Positions 12,756-23,953 of a stretch of 64,000 nt of DNA are shown piece after piece; within the stretch, counting starts at the first letter, position 1; every line of letters starts with the position of its first letter. Origin of the DNA: Combretum micranthum (taxonomy: Eukaryota > Streptophyta > Magnoliopsida > Myrtales > Combretaceae); the NCBI GenBank assembly GCA_024138025.1, contig JAMXBD010000012.1, forward strand, positions 1 through 64,000. The letters are read 5' to 3'. A model generated the notes under the pieces. That model searched no databases. It was not told where the DNA came from and worked only from the letters and a program-made list of their open reading frames with translations. Both the position numbers and the translations under genes were made by a program.

Positions 12756-13902
12756 TTAAGGAAATAGTCTTCATTCGACTCTAAAAATCATTTTCAAAAT
12801 TAATACATGCCGATTTTCTCACATGTCATGTAAATCCCACATTTATCTCTCATTAGCTGGATATTGTTGCATCAAGTCACCACCTACCATAAATACACTA
12901 GCCCTAGCACTTTTTTAACCTACCACAAATATACCAACCTAACAGAAACATATCATACCTATCACTTTTGACATAATACAATACGTTGGATCTTGTGGCT
13001 TCCCTATAAGTTGCAAGTATGTAACTTAACCTAATAATTTTTGCTCATTAGTTCAACCTCTATCCTATCTTCTCTCTCATCCCTCTCACATAAGTAGTTT
13101 TTATCACTTTCCCTTCATCCTCTCTCTCTCTCTTTGGATATCACATTCTCGCTTTTTTTTTTTCTCAATCACCATTCGATTCCGACTGATTCTTCTTCTT
13201 CCAAGGTAAATGCTTCTTTCACTTTTCTTAAACTTTGTTTCTTTTTAAAGTTTTTTTCTTATGTCTAGTGTGAAGAATGACCCAAATAACTATGGTTACA
13301 AAAACTTTCTCACTTCTCTACCCAAGACAAATGCTTATGCCTATAATAAAAGTTTAAGAGAGAGACATAATCTAATAATTTTAGCTCATTAATTTAACCT
13401 TTATCCCATCGTCTCTCTTAACCCTCTCACTTCAATGGTTTTTATCACTTTCCCCCCATCCTCTCTCGCTCTGTGGATATCACATTCTCGCTCTTTTTCT
13501 CATTCACCATTTGATTCCAACTTATTCTTCTTCTTCCAAGGTAAATGCTTCTTTCACTTTTCTTAAACTTTGCTTCTTTTTAAATTTTTTTCCTCATGTC
13601 TAGTGTGAAGAACAACCCAAATAGCTATGGTTACGAAAACTTTCTCACTTCTCCACCCAAGGCAAATGCTTATGCCCATAGTAAAAGTTTAAGAGAGAGA
13701 TATAAGTATTTACCTTGGGTAGAGAAGTGAGAAAGGTTTAGTAAGCGTAGTTATTTTGGTTGTTCTTCACACAGGACATAAGGAAAAAACTTTAAAAAGA
13801 AGCAAACTTTAAGAGAAGTGAAAGAAGCATTTACCTTGGAAGAAGAAGAATTAGTCGGAGTAGAATGGTGATTGAGAAAAAGAGCGAGAATGTTATATCT
13901 AT

Positions 13903-13933
<31 letters not shown>

Positions 13934-14303
13934 ATGGAGGTAAAGTGATAAAAATTGATGAAGTGAGAGAGATGAAAGAGAAGATGGATATAGGTTGAAC
14001 TAATGAGAGAAAATTATAAGGCTAAGTTGCGTACTTGTGACTTGTAGGGAAGTCATAAGATCTGTCGTTAGATCTTGTGTCAAAAGTGTTAGGTGTGATG
14101 TATTTATGCTATGTTGGTGTATTTGTAGCATGTTAAAAAAGTGTTAGGTCTACTATATTTATGATAGGTATTGACTTGATGTGATAACATCCCACTAATG
14201 AGAGATAAATGTGGGATGTACATGATGTGTGACAAAACTGGCTAATGTATATAGATTAATTTCGAAAACAATCTTTGAGGTCAAATGAAGACTATTTCTT
14301 TAA
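12756..14303. mobile_element. Large foldback element with a duplicated arm segment
   Basis: The left end (12756-12780) and the reverse complement of the right end (14279-14303) match with few differences, and complementarity continues for several hundred bases (left arm 12756 to ~13370, right arm ~13700-14303). The inner ~340 bp of the left arm is present twice in direct order (about 13033-13373 and 13374-13700), while the right arm has it once. CT/GA-rich tracts lie in both arms (13110-13135 and 13909-13934). There is no coding frame and no clear target duplication. Confidence 0.75.
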
Positions 14304-16539
14304 GTAATGGTGATAGACAAGCAAGTTCCTTTACTGTTTTTGTTTTGATTATAAAGAGTAAAGGAATTTTTATTGGAAGGGATAAAAATGTTAGAGAATT
14401 CATGATTACAAATGTCAATTATGAGATGTTAAAATGATTAATTTTGTGGGGTTGTATATTTATGTAATGAATAACTCATAGAGAATTCATATTTGAAATC
14501 CCATCAAAATTATTTTCCATGTGTAATTTTTTTTTTCGGTGCAATCCTTTATACTACGATTATATATATTCTTGTTGTAATGATATATCGTTTTAATTTT
14601 TTGGCCAGGAAGGTTTTGTTAATTTTTACCATGGAAGTCTCCTTTGGAATTCAAAGGATTTAAACTAAAGCAGGCCTATTGAATCATAATTAAAAATAAA
14701 ATTTTGATGAGATAAATATTATAGAGTTTAATATCTTCAAAATTCGATAAAACATTAAAATATACCAAGTATATATATATATATATATATATATTATCTT
14801 CACCTTTAGATAAATATTTGCATAGCATAACAATGAATTCAATAGCAGACACTTATTGCCGGGATGCTAAGCCTGCAACGTTTCGACGTCATTCAATTTA
14901 ATTCTTGCCGAAAGTAAGGTTTTGCCTTTTCTTTCACTACCAGTCGCACGTTAATGCTTAACGCCCGAATGGTATGTGTGTTTTTATGCGGGGTTTCAGA
15001 TATAGTTCAGATGGAATGTGAGGACACCATGTACTATTTGGATGGTGTGGACATATCGTTCGGACTGTAAGCTCTAAAAAAATAGCTGTTACAACATTAA
15101 TTGCAGAAGAAATTTATTTGTTTAAGAGACAACATGCAGGACTTATGAGAAGCATATATATACATATGTTCTACAAAATGAATATTAGACTAGTAGTTGA
15201 GTTTAGAAATTGCTATCAAAATCTTGTATTCTCTCAAATCATTATCCTTGTCTTTAGTGCTTAAATTTGCATAAATTGAGAGTGATAAAAGTGAGTAATA
15301 TTATTGAGTGTTATTTGCATTTGTAAAAGAGTATTACTCAAGTAACTTTATCAAGTATTATTGGCTAAGTGTAGCTCATTCGAGCATTGATCATTTGTGA
15401 TTAATAGAGTATGTGAAGAGCTCTTTAGAAGCATTGGTGTGATTGTAGAGATTAGGAAGTGGGCAGAACTCCACGTTAAAATCCCGGGCTTGATTCTCTT
15501 AACCTTAATCTCTTTACTTATTGTATCGTAATAATTAATCCATTTGATTGTGTTTGTTAGGTTAGTTCTTAAGCTTTGTTTTGAAAAGAATTGCAAAGAT
15601 ACTCAATTCACCCCTCTCTTAAGTGTTTTATCTAGTGTATTAGGTGATTTTCAAGGTCGAGTTCACTCACTCATTCTCTGTCTCTCTCTCTCTCTATCAC
15701 TACCTCTTTTTGTCTTTTAGATTTAATCATTATTATTTTCTTTATTTTGATTAATGTGGTATGGAGTACTACGAGTTTGTTTTAGTGGATGGTAGTTTAA
15801 ATCCTAAGAACCCTATTAATGTTTCAATATTTTCAAGGGTATGAATGTTTGTGATCTGTTCATTTGTTGAGCTTTTTCATTAAAAATTGCATCTTTAGAT
15901 CATACGTGCATTATCAATAGCGGTTTGCGTGACGTCTTGCTGGGTAGTTTTATGTTTGGCAATAGTTGTCAAATTAATGTGTTAGATAAATGGATAAGAC
16001 ATACTTAGTTTTCGTTTTAAATATTGATGAGTTTTGATTTTGTGGCCTTATAATGTTAAATTCTATTTAAACCTTCAAATTCATTGCAACTTTCCTTTAA
16101 TGTGCGAAAAATTGAAATCCCTTCTTATATTTTGATTCGATGTGTTATGAATATTGTATTGAAAGAATGACAAATACATGCTTTTATGAATGGAGTCTTC
16201 TAAATACTTGATTCTTATTTTTCCTTTCCTTCTTTTTAAATTAAAAGAATCATTTTTAACCTCCCTTGATAATTACAATTTTTTTTCTTCGCTCTAATTC
16301 ACAAATGATTTCTATTATTTATTTATTTATATATTTTTCTGCTAGGAACAAACTGTCACCTTCGTCACAGTCCCAAAAGGTAGGATTTTTGGGTTAGTGT
16401 TGAATCTTATTTATTGACTCTTGACATCATTAATAGGTTGTTGTGTGTTAATGTTTATCATTGTCTTTTTGTATTTTCTGAAAGGATGTTTAAATTCCTT
16501 TTTTCCCCCAATTCTTTGCCGCCACCTAATACCTCTTTT
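14304..16539. other. Intergenic, mostly AT-rich
   Basis: It contains a (TA)n microsatellite at about 14770-14795 and a GC-richer patch at 14840-15080 that is nearly open in one + frame (a single stop) but that I cannot identify. A probable LTR remnant is listed separately. The rest, to 16539, shows no gene. Confidence 0.5.
15180..15645 (+). repeat. Possible copia LTR 3'-end remnant
   Basis: The sequence runs into caattcacccctctctt near 15606, which resembles the leader just downstream of many plant copia LTRs (caattcaccccc). The preceding ~400 bp has the T/A-rich character of an LTR R-U5 region. No partner LTR or primer site was found. Low confidence. Confidence 0.35.
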
Positions 16540-16909
16540 GTATTTGTAAACACCCAATTTTTGCTCAATTTAAGGCTTAAATTTATGATAAAAATTAGTA
16601 TTATGTCAACCTCACAAAAAAATAGTGAAAAATAAAAAAAAATAAAAAAAAAAGCAAAAATAGCACGAAAAATCAAAAACAGCAAAAATAAGATAAGATA
16701 TAGAAGTAGTAAGAAAAATAAAAAAATGAGAGTAGTAAAGAAAAGTAAATTTAAAAAAAATTATTCGAGCTTGATATAATACATATTTTTGTTATAAATT
16801 GTTTTTAAAGTTAATTAAAAAAAAATTCAAAATTATTTTGTTTAATTAAATAGAATTTTCAAGAGCCTTAAATATTAATTTTGCTGGACCCAATCAGGCA
16901 GAAGCCAAC

Positions 16910-16973
16910 GGCCTAACGGTTAAGACCATTGACCCATATGACTAGACCAGCCACAAGACCTGGGTTCGATTCC
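16910..16973 (+). promoter_or_regulatory. tRNA-like A and B boxes inside the 5' LTR
   Basis: GGCCTAACGGTTAAG at 16910-16924 resembles the A box of plant tRNA-derived SINEs, and GGTTCGATTCC at 16963-16973 is a perfect B box, at a normal spacing. The segment does not fold into a full tRNA as far as I can see, so it is a SINE head or tRNA relic rather than a tRNA gene. Confidence 0.6.
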
Positions 16974-17106
16974 ATGAAGAGGCAAATTATTCTTCTTTTT
17001 TTTCCACATGCTCTCATTGGCTGGATGAGGTAAGCGCATGTGTCAGCAAGCTGCCAGTTCAGGTAAGCACACGTATCAACAAGTAGGCAGGTAAGTGGTA
17101 GATGAG

Positions 17107-17330
17107 CGGTAGGCTAAAGTGTCCAGATACATTGTATCATGGTAGGTGAACGGTAGGCTAGAGCGTCCATATACATCATATCGTGGTAGGTGAGCGATAG
17201 ACCATAGCATCCAGATACATTGTATCGTGGTAGGTGAGCGGTAGGCCAGAGCGTCCGAATACATTGTATCGTGGTAGGTAAGTGGTAGGTGAGTGGTAGG
17301 TGAGTGGTAGATGAGCGGTAGGTGAACGGG
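17107..17330. repeat. ~44 bp minisatellite in the 5' LTR
   Basis: About four units carry gatacattgtatc, itself palindromic, followed by ggtaggtgagcggtaggc and agagcgtcc. They are followed by short ~10 bp ggtaggtgag units to 17330. The array ends just upstream of the TATA box. Confidence 0.8.
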
Positions 17331-17339
17331 TTGAGCATC

Positions 17340-17347
17340 TATAAATA
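17340..17347 (+). promoter_or_regulatory. TATA box of the 5' LTR
   Basis: TATAAATA followed by cccggcacgcaac. The same box is conserved in the 3' LTR. Transcription probably starts about 30 bp downstream, in the A-rich leader. Confidence 0.65.
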
Positions 17348-18149
17348 CCCGGCACGCAACAAGAATAAGTACATATAAAAAAAAACACAAAAACAGAAGA
17401 AAAGGACAAGAAAAAGCCAAAAAAGGATATAGAAGAAAAACACAAAAACAGAGAGAGAAGAAAAAAAAGAAGAAGAAGTAGAGAATAAAAAAAAAAAGAT
17501 AACATAGAGAGAAAAATTCCATACAAATATCGCAGCAAAAATCACTCAAAAAAGTTGGAATCAAACAGGTTCCTGGGGGAAGAAAGCAAATTGATTGTTG
17601 GTCTCAGTCTACCCACGCAGTCAACGGTCAACTGTCCACATTCAGATCAGCGTTCCAGATCTGATCCGAACGATCCAACGGCCCAGGTGAGTTTGGATTA
17701 TTCTATGTATTTATTATATATTTAATTACGGAAAATAGAAAAAATGCAATAAAAATTCATTAAAAAATTCAGAAAAATTAGAATAATTATTTTTTGTATA
17801 AATTTATATGTTTTAGCAATTTGTGATATTTTTTAATAGTTTGTGAATATGTATATGTATATAGTTTGTTTTAGAAATGTATATTTGATGCATGAGATAT
17901 AATTTTAATGTGTTGTATTTGTAATATAACTTTGATGTGATGAATTTTGAATATGTTTTAGATATATGTGATATTAATTGAATTTTGAAAATAATAAAAA
18001 TGATAAAAAAATGAAAAAATGAGTTTTCTAAAACAAAATTGTTTTTGTTTTCAAAAATACTTTGGTTTTAAAAAAAATGAGCAAATGAATGAAATAAACG
18101 AAAATGAAAAGATTTTTGTGGAATGAAAGAAAATTTTTTTTTTCATGAA

Positions 18150-18730
18150 ATTAAATGAAATTTTTCAATCTAAATTATTTTCATATAGCATTAAATTAGC
18201 TATGAAAATAATAATCAAAATTTTTCAATCAAATTATATTCATATAGTATTAAATTAGCTATGGAAATAAACAAAGTTTTTCATCCAAATTATTTTCTTA
18301 AATTTGCGATGAAAATAATCATTAAAGTTTCAATCAAATTATTTTCATAAATTTGCTATGAAAATAATCAAAGTTTTCATCAAATTGTTTTCATAAATTT
18401 GCTATGAAAATAATCAAGTTTTCATCAAATTGTTTTCATAAATTTGCAATGAAAATAATAATAAAGTTTTCATCAAATTATTTTCATAAATTTGCTATGA
18501 AAATAATCCAAGTTTTCATCAAATTATTTTCATAAATTTGCTATGAAAATAATCCAGTTTTCATCAAATTATTTTCATAAATTTGCTATGAAAATAATCA
18601 AAGTTTTCATCAAATTATTTTCATAAATTAGCTATGAAAATAGTCATCCAAAAGTTTTCAATCAAAATATTTTCATATAGCATTAAATTAGCTATGAAAA
18701 TATTCAATCAAGTTTAATCAAAATTGATTT
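18150..18730. repeat. AT-rich hairpin minisatellite in the 5' LTR
   Basis: About twelve imperfect ~45-60 bp units alternate attattttcat with gctatgaaaataat, so each unit is a small inverted repeat. The 3' LTR has about eleven units. Confidence 0.8.
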
Positions 18731-19546
18731 TTCATTAAGCATTAAATTAGCCATGAATTATCATAAAATGATTTTAAATAAAAATGATTTTGAACTTAGA
18801 AAAATTGCATTTTCATGAAATGAAAATCAATTAATTAGATCATAGGATTATTAAAAATGGTTTCATAAAAATTCAAAATTTAATGAATTTAAAGTGAAAA
18901 GAGTTCAAAAATTAAAATTGATCAACAAACTAAGGTTCTTTTCAAAAGAACTACGTTTTGTCTTATCTCGATTAGCGAATACGTTGGCACCTACGGGGCG
19001 ATAATAAAAATGAAAATAATGTTTTGTTTTTAATATTGTGAATAATTATCTTGTAAATATAAGTTTTTTTGAAGAAAAAAGAAATATATTTGTTGATATT
19101 CATGTTAAAAAAATGAATAAAAAATAAAAATGAAGAAAAATACATAAAAAATAAAAATGAATGATTTGACTTGTAAATATTTGTGTTATAATGTTTCACT
19201 TGAATTTTCGAGCATGAAAAGGATAAATTATAAATTTGAAATTCCAAAAGTGGCAACCAATTTGGTTTTAATAGGTTAGCCCCTGAATCCATGATATCTG
19301 GTTTTAAAAGTTTGATTTTTCAAATCAAATTTTCGCAGACTAGTAGCTAAGTTAGGATCAACCGACCCATTGATCCTAGCTTTTATTTTTTCCCTATGTA
19401 TATCGGGTGGCGACTCTAAATCATTTTCAAAAATTAAAATTTCTCTTAACCCCTAGTCGAGGATTCATGTTAAATGGGTTCGGGTTTAATGTGAATCGGG
19501 TTAGGAGAAATGAACCAGATGATGGAAAAATCCAGGCTCGACAGCT

Positions 19547-19564
19547 TGGCGACTCCACTGGGGA
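19547..19564 (+). promoter_or_regulatory. Primer binding site of the Ogre/Tat-type element
   Basis: TGGCGACTCCACTGGGGA begins 3 bp after the LTR end (19543). This type of site is familiar from Ogre/Tat elements; I recall it as tRNA-Arg-like, which I cannot verify here. Confidence 0.6.
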
Positions 19565-20192
19565 CAGCTTAAATTTTTTTTTTTTTTTAAAAAAAAAAGA
19601 AGAGGGCTAGCCATTTAGGGATTTTTAATTTTAAATTTATCCTTTAAATTGCTCAATTTTTTGTATAATCATTATATGAATGTATATAATTCTTTGTGCA
19701 TTATTTGAATAATTGTTTTGTGGATACATGTATACTAATCTTGCAGGTACAAAAAAAAAGGGGTAATAGTTTTACTTATTTATTTATTTACATTTGCATT
19801 TGCATTTTGGCATAAATGTGTGCTAGATACGGTCGAAACCAAGCTGTCTTAAGAGCCTAAGCGAGGAGGACGAAGTAAGGTCCGGGGGCTGTGGCTTTCC
19901 ACCCTCTTGATCAAGAAATGTCCTCCCACTCCGGTTTAGTACCACTAAGCCGGGGAACCTATAGAACCCTACCAAATCATGCATTCATCAACATGGGATT
20001 TGACCAAATTTTTTAAAGAAAAATGGAGTTGTATTAGGTTTATAGAAAAAAAAAAAGAAGGGTTTCAAAAAGAAATTTTTGAAAAAAAAAAATAAAATAA
20101 AACAAAAATTTTTAACAAATTCCAACAAAGTTTTTCACAAAATTTTTTTAAAAAAATGTGGAGTTATATTCTTTTAGTATTAGTTGGCCCTA
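19565..20192 (+). other. 5' leader of the Ogre/Tat-type element, proximal part
   Basis: This is untranslated leader sequence. The block 19830-19990 is GC-richer than its surroundings (ggtccgggggctgtggctt at 19879-19897) and looks like the leader block of Ogre-like elements. The leader resumes at 31154 beyond the nested element. Confidence 0.6.
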
Positions 20193-20197
20193 TAAGA

Positions 20198-22807
20198 TAT
20201 AATGCCCCGATTTTTATACGAAATTTAACCTAAAGTAATATAAGGATGTTCATATGAACTAAAATAAAATAGAATATATATGTAATAGTAATAATATTAA
20301 GAATATGATCCTTCTAAAAGAAATCAAAAGAAATTATATAGAAATATAAGAATTTAGAATCCAAATGAAAATAAATTCCTTGACTATATAAATAATAACA
20401 AAGGTAGATAGTGAATAATTAAGGTTAATAGTAAATAGTGAAATGAATAGTAAATCATGAAATAGTAAATTGTAATTAAGTAAAAGTAAGAATGAAAAGT
20501 AAATTAAGGTAAAATTAGATATAGTCAAATCAATGAATAGTGTAAAAGTTGGCTGAATTTGTCTAATAAAACCAAAATTAAAGTAGTAAAAAGACTAAAA
20601 TACCCTCAAATTAACCTAAATATCTCTAAAAACCCCTATAAAACTCCAAAAAATGGGAAACAAGAATTGCTCAGCTCCTAAGAATGTCATAATCATTCTG
20701 AAACCATAAGAACTCTAAACTTTGGAAAAATTGAAGGAAAATTCCTAAAAAGCAACAATTTACCAAAAAGTAACAAATTAACCAAACAAATTACCAAATG
20801 GAGACATAAACATCAATCAAGACTCTGAAAAAATCAGAAAAATTAGGAAAATTCGTGGGAACAGATGACAAATTTTTTTATTTAAATAAACAAAATAATT
20901 ATGCATGTACTTAAATTAGGTGTCAAAATTCGGAGAAAATATCAAACAAATGTCAAAAATTACTGTAGCTTACAGAATGGACGTGTAAAATATAGGATTA
21001 CGTGGTAATTTTTGCATGAAAAATTTTTGACATCTGGTAATTTTTACCGATTTTAGAAAATCCCAAAATCCGCTATAAATACCGCCCAGAAGTTCCAAAA
21101 TTCACCAAACTCACACCCGAAATTAGAAAACCACCAAACTTCACAGTTAGAATCCTAAAATTCCCTCAAGCCGTCCGACAACTCTAGGAGGAGCAATTCC
21201 GCCGCTAAGTGGTGGCGCCGGCGAACCCCAGCGATCTCCGTCGAGAAATATTGCTACATCAAAACTTGTTCGTTCGGCTCCAAACTTTTACAGTAAGTAC
21301 AATATAATATTAGTTACAACATATAAAATTTTCAGAATTTTTCGTGAAGTTTTGATATTTTTAAAAATTACATGATTTTCATTACGATTATACAAGAAAT
21401 AGTGCAATCCGAACTTTTAAAATAAATACCTAAAACGATTCCTAAAAATAAAAAAATATTATATTATTACTCCAAGATATTTATACTAACATTTTGATAC
21501 TTACAAATTTTGTCACAATTATTTGAATATATGCACTAATTTATTAATTATAGCTAGTAAATATCAACTATAGCTAGGGAATATTAAATTATAGTTAGTA
21601 AATAAAGAAATTATGAGAATTTTACTAAATCATTCCTAACCACCTTTACACTTTACTTTATATATACTAGTTCCTATAATGACATACATACCTCAATAAA
21701 GGAATTACTAAATATATGTAATAGTAAAAATTTAAAGCTAGCAACCAATAACCTTGAGATTATAAACTATAAATCATATACCATATAAATTAGAATAACT
21801 TTTCTAAACCAAGTAAGCTCATTAATTCTTTTACTAACTTACCATCCTTTAATAAAGTTATTTCATTCCTTAAAACCTTATCATCATACTACAACTAAAA
21901 CAAAATTTAGTATCATAACACTAATTCATTTTTTATCAAAATCATTCTTATAGGTGAAATCCACATCAATCTATTCCAACACAAAGCCCATTTTGGTAAG
22001 TGGTTCATTTATATGGTAATTGTGAAAAGGGATATTATTTACATTATAATTGTTTGTGCTTGTAAATTAGCTATAAAACGTGTGTGGTTGATTGATTTTG
22101 TTTGATATTGGATGTTTACTTATCCTATTGTTTTGGTGTGGGATACTTGTTGATCACCGAAGAATGTATTATTAAGAATATAGTGAAAATAATAACCGAT
22201 CATGCATAGCATAACACATTTCGCATCCTTGCATCCACAAAACCGACCGTCCAGGTGAGAATGGATTTCTTCTTTTAACCTTTATTGAACTAAGTGACAA
22301 GAGAGGAGGTCGCAGTAAAGGTTACAAGCTATCCGAGGGATAGTCCTGAACGGTTTTTGGGAGGACAGGAGACCCATTGCACATTCCCGGTTTTATGGAA
22401 AATGAATTTGTGTTAACTCCTCGAAACCCAGATTAGTGGGGTTAATTTCTCTAATCTCGTAATGAACCGGTCAACATTACGCGGATGGCATCCCGATTGA
22501 CTGCATAATTCACTCTAATAACAATGATTGTGATTTGTCTTATAATGTTTATAATTACCCTTTTTATATCCACTTACTGAGCACGTGGAATTATGCTCAC
22601 CACCCTACAGCTTCTTTTGCAGGAATCCATAAGCAATTAAAGAAAATGCCTGGAATAATACCCGTAAGTACCAAAACTTAATTTCATTTCTGTAAATATC
22701 TTTTAAGTGTGGTATCATTTAGAGAGCCTAGTAATTATCAGATGTTTATGGACCATGGTTGATCATAGACCTTTGATAATTACGGCGGGACTGTACGGGA
22801 TGTGACA
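20198..22807 (+). repeat. 5' LTR of the nested chromovirus
   Basis: This 2610 bp LTR has a TATA box TATAAATA at 21074-21081. Differences from the 3' LTR are mostly one- to few-base indels. It starts with TATAATG rather than TG; the boundary is fixed by the target duplication and by the purine tract before the 3' LTR. Confidence 0.9.
21074..21081 (+). promoter_or_regulatory. TATA box of the chromovirus 5' LTR
   Basis: TATAAATA lies mid-LTR and is conserved in the 3' LTR at 29417-29424. It is followed by a stretch with caccaaac repeats, a plausible R region. Confidence 0.6.
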
Positions 22808-22816
22808 GTCTTAAAG

Positions 22817-22829
22817 TGGTATCAGAGCC
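22817..22829 (+). promoter_or_regulatory. Primer binding site, tRNA-Met type
   Basis: TGGTATCAGAGCC begins nine bases after the 5' LTR end (22807). It is the usual initiator tRNA-Met primer site of plant chromoviruses. Confidence 0.85.
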
Positions 22830-22958
22830 ATCACTTAAAAGATATTACAAAAATGATGATCTAAAAAGGAAAATACATATATATATACATATATATATAT
22901 ATATAAACACCATCCATTAACCCATATAGACTCGTGATTGTAGGGACGAAGAGAATTT

Positions 22959-23730
22959 TTGATAGAACAATGGGAGGAATTTCGACACCTACATGAGGTA
23001 GCTCCAGTAGATTATAGGATCAGACTTCAACATCTGATATACCAACTAGCCAGTCACGGTGTTTACTTTTCCCCTGATGAAATCAACCGTAAGTATATCG
23101 ATAACATGAACCCTCGCTGGGATTCTTGGTGGGATGATATGATCGAAAGAAAGGAGATGAATTAAGCTGGTATTCGGTCATTCCTGCATTTGAACACTAT
23201 GTGGTCTGGAGACAGCAGTTGATGGATATGGTTATACCAATAGTTCACTTTGTAACAAAACCAAATCCCCAATACCTGTACCCCAATGACATATTTCTGA
23301 TTCCTGATTGGTATAGGGGAGCCATGCTGGACTTACCTGAAGGAGTAATTAACTGGTTTCCTTTCCATGAAGGATTCCCTCACGTTTCTATTGCTTCAGC
23401 TACCCCGGCAGATGCTACAATTGCTCTACCCATAAGTATGGAAGAAGCAGCTTTAAACATTAATTATCAAACTATGTATGAAAGTGTGAACGTTAGTACC
23501 CAATGGCCGTCACACCTCTTAATGTCGTATATCCTGAGGACATTACTGCCCCGACCAATATGAATACGACTCCACCACCTCCTACCGAACATTATGGGAA
23601 CGGGCATTACACTCCACCTTCCACTGAACATCACGGGAATGGACATTACACTTCAACTCCCCTGAACATCCCCGAAGAACATACTTGGGAAATAGAAATC
23701 AGTCGTCTGAATCTTAACTCCTCCATTTAA
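22959..23730 (+). pseudogene. Extra ORF between PBS and gag of the chromovirus, unrecognised
   Basis: Three overlapping open frames (22959-23165, 23201-23563 and 23503-23730) read as one ancestral frame of about 250 codons with a frameshift near 23150 and another near 23500. The first part is rich in Trp, Tyr, Glu and Arg (for example MNPRWDSWWDDMIERK). The middle holds VVWRQQLMDMVIPIVHFV and MLDLPEGVINWFPFHEG. The tail is Pro/His-rich with two near repeats of TEHYGNGHYTPP. I see no zinc knuckle, protease or membrane segment and recognise no family. Chromoviruses normally have nothing between the primer site and gag. It could be a retrotransposon accessory protein or a captured host fragment. 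Confidence 0.6.
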
Positions 23731-23953
23731 ATAACTAAGTTGCTTAAGGAGATGCATGGACTGCATTGTGAATAAAAAAAAGGCTTGTAGTATGTATGTT
23801 TTCTTTCTGCTTGAGTGCTAAAAACTTGTATGATAAATGTCGTTCTTGTAACCCGTCTATGTGAATATCAAATGAAAAGTGATGTTTTTATTTCTGTAAC
23901 TTCTTATTTTCTTACTTGTATATGTATCCTTTCAAGAAGAAAATTCTTGAAAA

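Larger units (their letters stand above)
16545..19543 (+). repeat. 5' LTR of the Ogre/Tat-type element
   Basis: This 2999 bp LTR starts tgtaaacaccc and ends ctcgaca. In order it holds a tRNA-like pol III promoter (~16910-16973), a ~44 bp minisatellite (17107-17285), a TATA box (17340-17347), a purine-rich leader, and a long AT-rich hairpin minisatellite (18150-18730). ORFs on its minus strand at 17076-17564 come from the minisatellite and a poly-F/L reading of the purine tract; they are not genes. Confidence 0.88.

Noticed and set aside
16910..16973. A true tRNA gene in the LTR
   Set aside because: Only the A and B boxes fit; I could not pair an acceptor stem or anticodon arm, so it is called a tRNA-like promoter.
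17076..17564. 162-codon minus-strand frame with repeated THLPLTYH-like units (and its twin at 36761-37200)
   Set aside because: It is the minisatellite plus a purine tract of the LTR read backwards; the poly-Phe/Leu start and frame overlap show it is not a gene.
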